NCBI RefSeq assembly: GCF_022539665.2
Contig: NC_081337.1
Location: 8,408,679-8,472,678, forward strand
Direction: 5' to 3'
Source: Daphnia carinata
Taxonomy: Eukaryota > Arthropoda > Branchiopoda > Diplostraca > Daphniidae
Length of the DNA: 64,000 bases
The notes under the pieces were generated by a model. That model searched no databases and had not been told where the DNA came from. It was given only the letters and a program-made list of their open reading frames with translations. Below, one piece after another: positions 59,738 through 64,000 of this stretch (positions within the stretch are counted from its first letter, which is position 1; the number at the start of each line of letters is the position of its first letter). Made by a program: the position numbers and the translations under genes.

Positions 59738-62700
59738 TTATTTACTAGAACTTTTGCTACTAAGATTACTAGTATCCGGCTGGGAAAGGTAATAGTTGAC
59801 AGCTCTGTTGATGTCACAGTCGGCCGCCAGGGCTAACCGCAGAAGCTCAGGCCGAGACACTTCACTACCTAAAATATCTTCTAAAGCTGAAACACAGTTT
59901 TCCAGCAGCTGTTCTTGTTGCTGTATATTTAACAATAAAAAATGATAATAATAAATGCGTAATAAAAAAAAAACAGATACTTCGTTAGTGAAAAACAAAA
60001 TCATATTATGTTCAAATTGCCAGTACCTCTTGTTCGACCTCAGCTACCACAATCCGCATTTCGTTCGTCAATTCTTGTAAAAGATCGACACTTTCTTTGC
60101 TACTGCTACTACTGGAACTGCTGCTGCTGCTTCGGCTACTAATACTTCGGTCACTATTGATGGCCCGCCTGAACGCGAGAATTAGTTTCTAAATACTAAA
60201 CGACAAAAAATATGGACGTTTCAATACCATATGTCGGCGTCTTTTCCATAACGCAACGAATCTAACCAGTGATGCTTTGATCTAAAAATTACAAATACTT
60301 AGGTTGAACAATAAGTAGAAAACAAATAAATATATGGTTGGCTAATACGAATTGGAATTTGACGTATGAAGCTGCACTTGGGACCGCAAATGAGCAGGAA
60401 GATCTTCTAGCCCTTCCTTGTCGACCATATCTCCGTGTTTCCATATAAAACTAATACAAGACTCCTAAGCAAAAAACAAACAAAACAAAAACAAAACAAA
60501 ACAATTATAAGTATAAACTCTACCCACTTTTGCTCGATGCTGCATTACCAAAACTAACAGATTCAGGTTACATCATACAAGCCATTTAAGAAAAACAATT
60601 CTTTATTACCTGAAGTTGGGTAGCCGACCATTGGTCAGCAATGGCCAGCATACACAAGACGTTGGAGTTGTCTAAGCGAGACGTCAAAACTGTCTGACAA
60701 CCACTACTGAGTTGTTCTACCTCAAAACGGTCGGCCATGATTAGCAATTCTATTAGTTGCTCGTTGCTAATGGCTGTTTGATCCAGATGGTCACCATAGA
60801 GGAAACGAAGAAACAACGATAGCAGCTGAGATGAACAATCAGGCAATGTGATTTTCCTTGCAATAGAAAAAAAAAGCTGTAGTAAAACGGTGATACTTTC
60901 AAAGAACGTATGTAAATACCTATCAATTGCTTCTCGCATTCCGGACAAGAGGGCACGATGGAACCAACGACATCTTGCAGCCAGTACCACACGATGTGCT
61001 TTAACCGCATGAACCACTTGGCTCGTATCGGCATCAGACGGAAGTAAAAATTCTAAATCCGAGTTGTTCTTATTTTCGAGAAGCAGCGATACTTGGCGTG
61101 CAAGCGGGCTATTGCTCGCCATCGGCTCGCGACACAATGGACCATACATACTCAGTTCACTATTCCTGAAATATCATTTGTCATGGAAACTAAATTTTAT
61201 AGATTCACACTGTTATTGCTCTAATTACGTAAGCAAAGAGTCGGCTCCAACGCAGTCGGCATTAGGTGGAGAAGCTGCAAATTGTGTGGTCGACGGTCCA
61301 GAGTTGTCTAATAGTTCAAGTGCAACAAGTGACAAGTTCAATTCTTCTCGTTGAACCAAATCGCAGACTTGCTGAAGTAAGGCGCGAACATTAGGCTCCG
61401 TTTTAAGCTCTCTCAAATGATGAATTGTTTCGTTCTGTCAATAATTATTTTCATTTTAACTAAACAGAAAATCGTAAAGGAAGTTTGTCTTACTATTTTT
61501 GAAGAAACATTATAAAAGGTGAATTGAAATTCAGCCACTGTCAGAGATTCATCCAGGGAGGCAATTATTTCTTCTAAACGAAAGATAACTAGCGGAATCT
61601 CTTCGACAAATAGTTTGATATTCCTCATTACAGAACGTACTTGCGAAGATACAGTCATTTCTGTATACTTTTCTCTAAAAGTGAAGAGAAATTCTAAGAT
61701 GGGAATTACAATATTAAAACTAAACTAAATGTACTAACTTTTTATGAGAAAGAAATTTGACGGCCAGTAAAAGCTTCTCGTGCAAGTTCTTCAGTTTGTG
61801 AGCTTCTTTATCTAGCAAGGTATCAGCGATAAGGTGACCAGTGTATGTTTCGATCGGGAAAAAAAGAACTATTTGTTCTGTGATATTTAAACATTCAACA
61901 GCTAATGCCCAAATGACAGACAAGGCGCCCTCCACCTGAAATTACAGCATGACGAGTTTAGTCGTGAGACAATCATAAGATGAACTATAAAGAGATAACC
62001 TCTGGTGCTATGTAGCTGGCTAGGACAAAGTTTTGACTTGCTGAAAGTCCACCAATAAGATTGCGAAAACATTTCAGGAGGCGGTAAACCTGTGAAACGA
62101 AAATCGGTAGACGGGAACGAAAAAAGGTCACTATCTCCCGGCGTTCTTCGGAAGAAAAATCCGTTTTGTGCTTTGTGAAAGTCACGCACAGCTGGACAAA
62201 CCGAACGACAACTAGGACACCCTCTCTGCATAAAGTATGAAACCAGTGCATGAACCCACAAATTTGATTTGTTAAGAGAAATATTGTTTTACCCTAAACT
62301 TTGTTTGACGGCTTGCCACAGGCGAGCGGCATTTACGAGCATGTCCGCTTCATTATTGCTATCAAACAAGGAGACCATACGTTCTAATGAAGCATGAATG
62401 CTGTTTAACCAGGCCGTGAAGCTCAGCTCGTGCAGCTGTGTTTTTCAGAAAAGATTGGCACAGCCTAACAAGGTTTTCCAGTGCTGGTTGATTTTGGAAG
62501 TGCTCAATGCACAATTTTGCTGTTTGGCTGCTTAATGTTGGTGGAAGATGGTAAGAGTAGCTGAAATGTAACATTGTAGAAAGCACAGCTTCGGGTAATC
62601 CATTCAAGGATTGCCAATCAAAGTCACCTAGACTAAGGGAGAGAATTGTTCTGTGTACCTGAAACTATTTCAAAAATTTATGAGTAAAACTAAAAAACCA

Positions 62701-63283
62701 CACATATTAAAACTTACTGTATGACCATTTGCTGCACACAATTCAAAATCTGAAAAATAACCTTCTTCCAATGCATGTGTAAGACTGAATGAATTATCAA
62801 GAACACTTTGGCTCTTGGTAGCAATTCTTTTGCATGTTAAAATGATGAAAGATTCAAAAAGAAGAACCAATTCTTGGATAGAAGGTGTTTGTATCTAAGA
62901 TACAAAAGTGAATTGTAATGATAACTTACCATTATTACATAACAATAATACCCTACTCGAAATTCAATAACACTTCCTTTGAATCCAGCAAAGCGGAGGA
63001 AGGTTGAATAATGTGATGAGCAGACTTCATAGGTATCACAGAATGAAGGAGGGAAATCAACATTGTGTTCATTTTGCCAAAATACAGAACCACCTTTATC
63101 TAACGAAAATTCGATTCCCTTTAATAAACTCTGTAAACTGCTGCCGTCTGCTGCATGACCCTGACAATTGACTATCTAAGGAAGCAAAATTGTAATTCAT
63201 TAAACTTGTGAACCAAGAAAAAACAACGATAATGCTACCAGCCAAGTTCCATGAAGTTCTTTTGAACCAGAATATCGAGCCAT
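59738..63283 (-). CDS. Two-BTB-domain protein with C-terminal UBA-like segment
   Basis: Fourteen exons give about 867 aa: 63239-63283, 62957-63175, 62718-62894, 62293-62658, 62000-62225, 61739-61935, 61494-61674, 61229-61434, 60920-61165, 60610-60856, 60349-60464, 60228-60281, 60027-60168, 59738-59920. Order: N-terminal domain beginning MARYSGSKELHGTWL; a first, degenerate BTB fold (FSDFELCAANGHT, then HRTILSLSLGDF); a helical middle; a clear second BTB (SDLEFLLPSDAD, KAHRVVLAARCRWFHRAL, FLRFLYGD, LLIMADRFEVEQL); a Ser-rich run; and a UBA/CUE-like end (SRPELLRLALAADCDINRAVNYYL). BTB proteins often act as Cul3 adaptors, and a UBA end would fit ubiquitin binding; both are inference. I cannot name the family. 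Exon 4 needs a one-base correction at the AAAAA run (62441-62445). Confidence 0.75.
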
Positions 63284-63925
63284 TTTGTCGTTTGATGCCT
63301 AGATGTTATGGAAAACTTGGCCTGTCTTTGTGCCGACCATTTAAGTGTGTACTTTTTTACCTTCTGTCACGTCAACCATTGCTACCATCTAGTGGTGATG
63401 TTTTGATGCGAGACATTTCCGCTTTCATAGCAAAAATAAATACACGTTGCTTTTAGGGTTAAAGGCCTCGAGACTACTGAACGTTGGAGTATACGATTAT
63501 ACGGGATAGCTATTACAAACCACTTTATCATCATGGGTCTATAAGATGATACAAGCCAATCATCTATGAATCTCGAAGATACGAGTAATCGTACGGGGAT
63601 GGATGCCTGCCTATCTACCTGTATTACATGGATGGGTGCGAGCGGTTAGACGGGCAGAGGTAAAGGGCGCCTACAACAGGCTTTTTGACGGTCAGAAACA
63701 GCGGCAGGGAGAGATCTGCGGGCAAAAAAAAGAGTGTTTTTATTTTGAAAAAAAGGGTTAAGATTAGACGGGCAAAATAATGGCGCGGACTAATTGGCAG
63801 ATTAAAATTAAGGGAAAAAAAACGTTAAAATACGCTAGCGGCACCTATCCCTGGCCCTGAACGAGTTTACAGTTATTAGTACGTTGTTAAACACTAAAAA
63901 AAAAATTTGTTATGTAACAATAAAG
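63284..63925. other. Region upstream of the BTB gene
   Basis: No coding exon recognised. It should include the BTB gene promoter on the minus strand. A CCATCTAGTGG motif lies at 63388-63398. Short poly-A runs near 63724 and 63818 are the only other features. Confidence 0.35.
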
Positions 63926-63980
63926 ATTGGAACCCGTAGCATCAGCGTGGCAGCTGTCAACTATGCCACAGCGCCATGCC
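63926..63980 (-). repeat. tRNA-derived (SINE-like) sequence
   Basis: On the minus strand, TGGCATAGTTGACAGC resembles a pol III A box and GGGTTCCAATC a B box about 35 nt later. The flanks do not form an acceptor stem. It is unlike the tRNA-like sequences at 46-53 kb. Confidence 0.4.
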
Positions 63981-64000
63981 TCAGCTACACTTACTGTGTG

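Noticed and set aside
1-64000. CRISPR arrays, prokaryotic defence systems or phage genes
   Set aside because: Gene structure is eukaryotic throughout; the only short regular repeat (14 bp at 55.1 kb) has 0-bp spacers and is a minisatellite.

Overview
The window looks like nuclear DNA of an arthropod, most likely a branchiopod crustacean of the Daphnia type. The support is indirect: compact intron-rich genes with 50-110 bp introns, long homopolymer A/T tracts, a Dronc-type initiator caspase, a PS-type integrin alpha chain and an arthropod Inr+DPE core promoter. No bacterial operons, CRISPR arrays, rRNA genes or intact viral genes were seen. All gene models were spliced by hand from GT-AG signals and reading-frame continuity.

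Layout. (1) 0-6.7 kb, gene-dense: the 5' end of an unidentified helical protein gene (-), an SLC13 dicarboxylate/citrate transporter (+, 12 exons, 576 aa), a tiny prefoldin-like gene resembling ASDURF (+, 72 aa) and a CARD initiator caspase of Dronc type (-, 7 exons, 466 aa). (2) 6.7-19.9 kb: gene-poor DNA with a short tandem duplication. (3) 19.9-41.1 kb: an integrin alpha gene (+, 20 coding exons, 1,098 aa) with a clear Inr+DPE promoter, three uORFs, an 11.2 kb first intron and a 27-nt micro-exon. (4) 41.3-44.6 kb: a caspase cluster with one decayed copy (+), one intact effector-type caspase (+) and a second, divergent one (-). (5) 45.1-46.4 kb: galactose mutarotase (-). (6) 46.6-55.4 kb: a repeat island. 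It holds a 5.9 kb inverted repeat (two 2.7 kb arms, 0.5 kb spacer), a third truncated copy, tRNA-like sequences, a conserved hairpin-rich block, a spliced coiled-coil ORF carried as repeat cargo, and short TIR/foldback elements. (7) 55.6-63.3 kb, gene-dense: an ANKRD49 orthologue (+), G-alpha-12/13 (-), and a large two-BTB protein with a C-terminal UBA-like segment (-) that shows one apparent homopolymer frameshift.

The genes do not form one pathway. One link stands out: an initiator caspase and two intact effector-like caspases plus a relic lie within 40 kb. Integrin alpha and G-alpha-12/13 both belong to adhesion and cytoskeletal signalling, but their proximity may be chance. The least explained part is the 46.6-55.4 kb repeat island.
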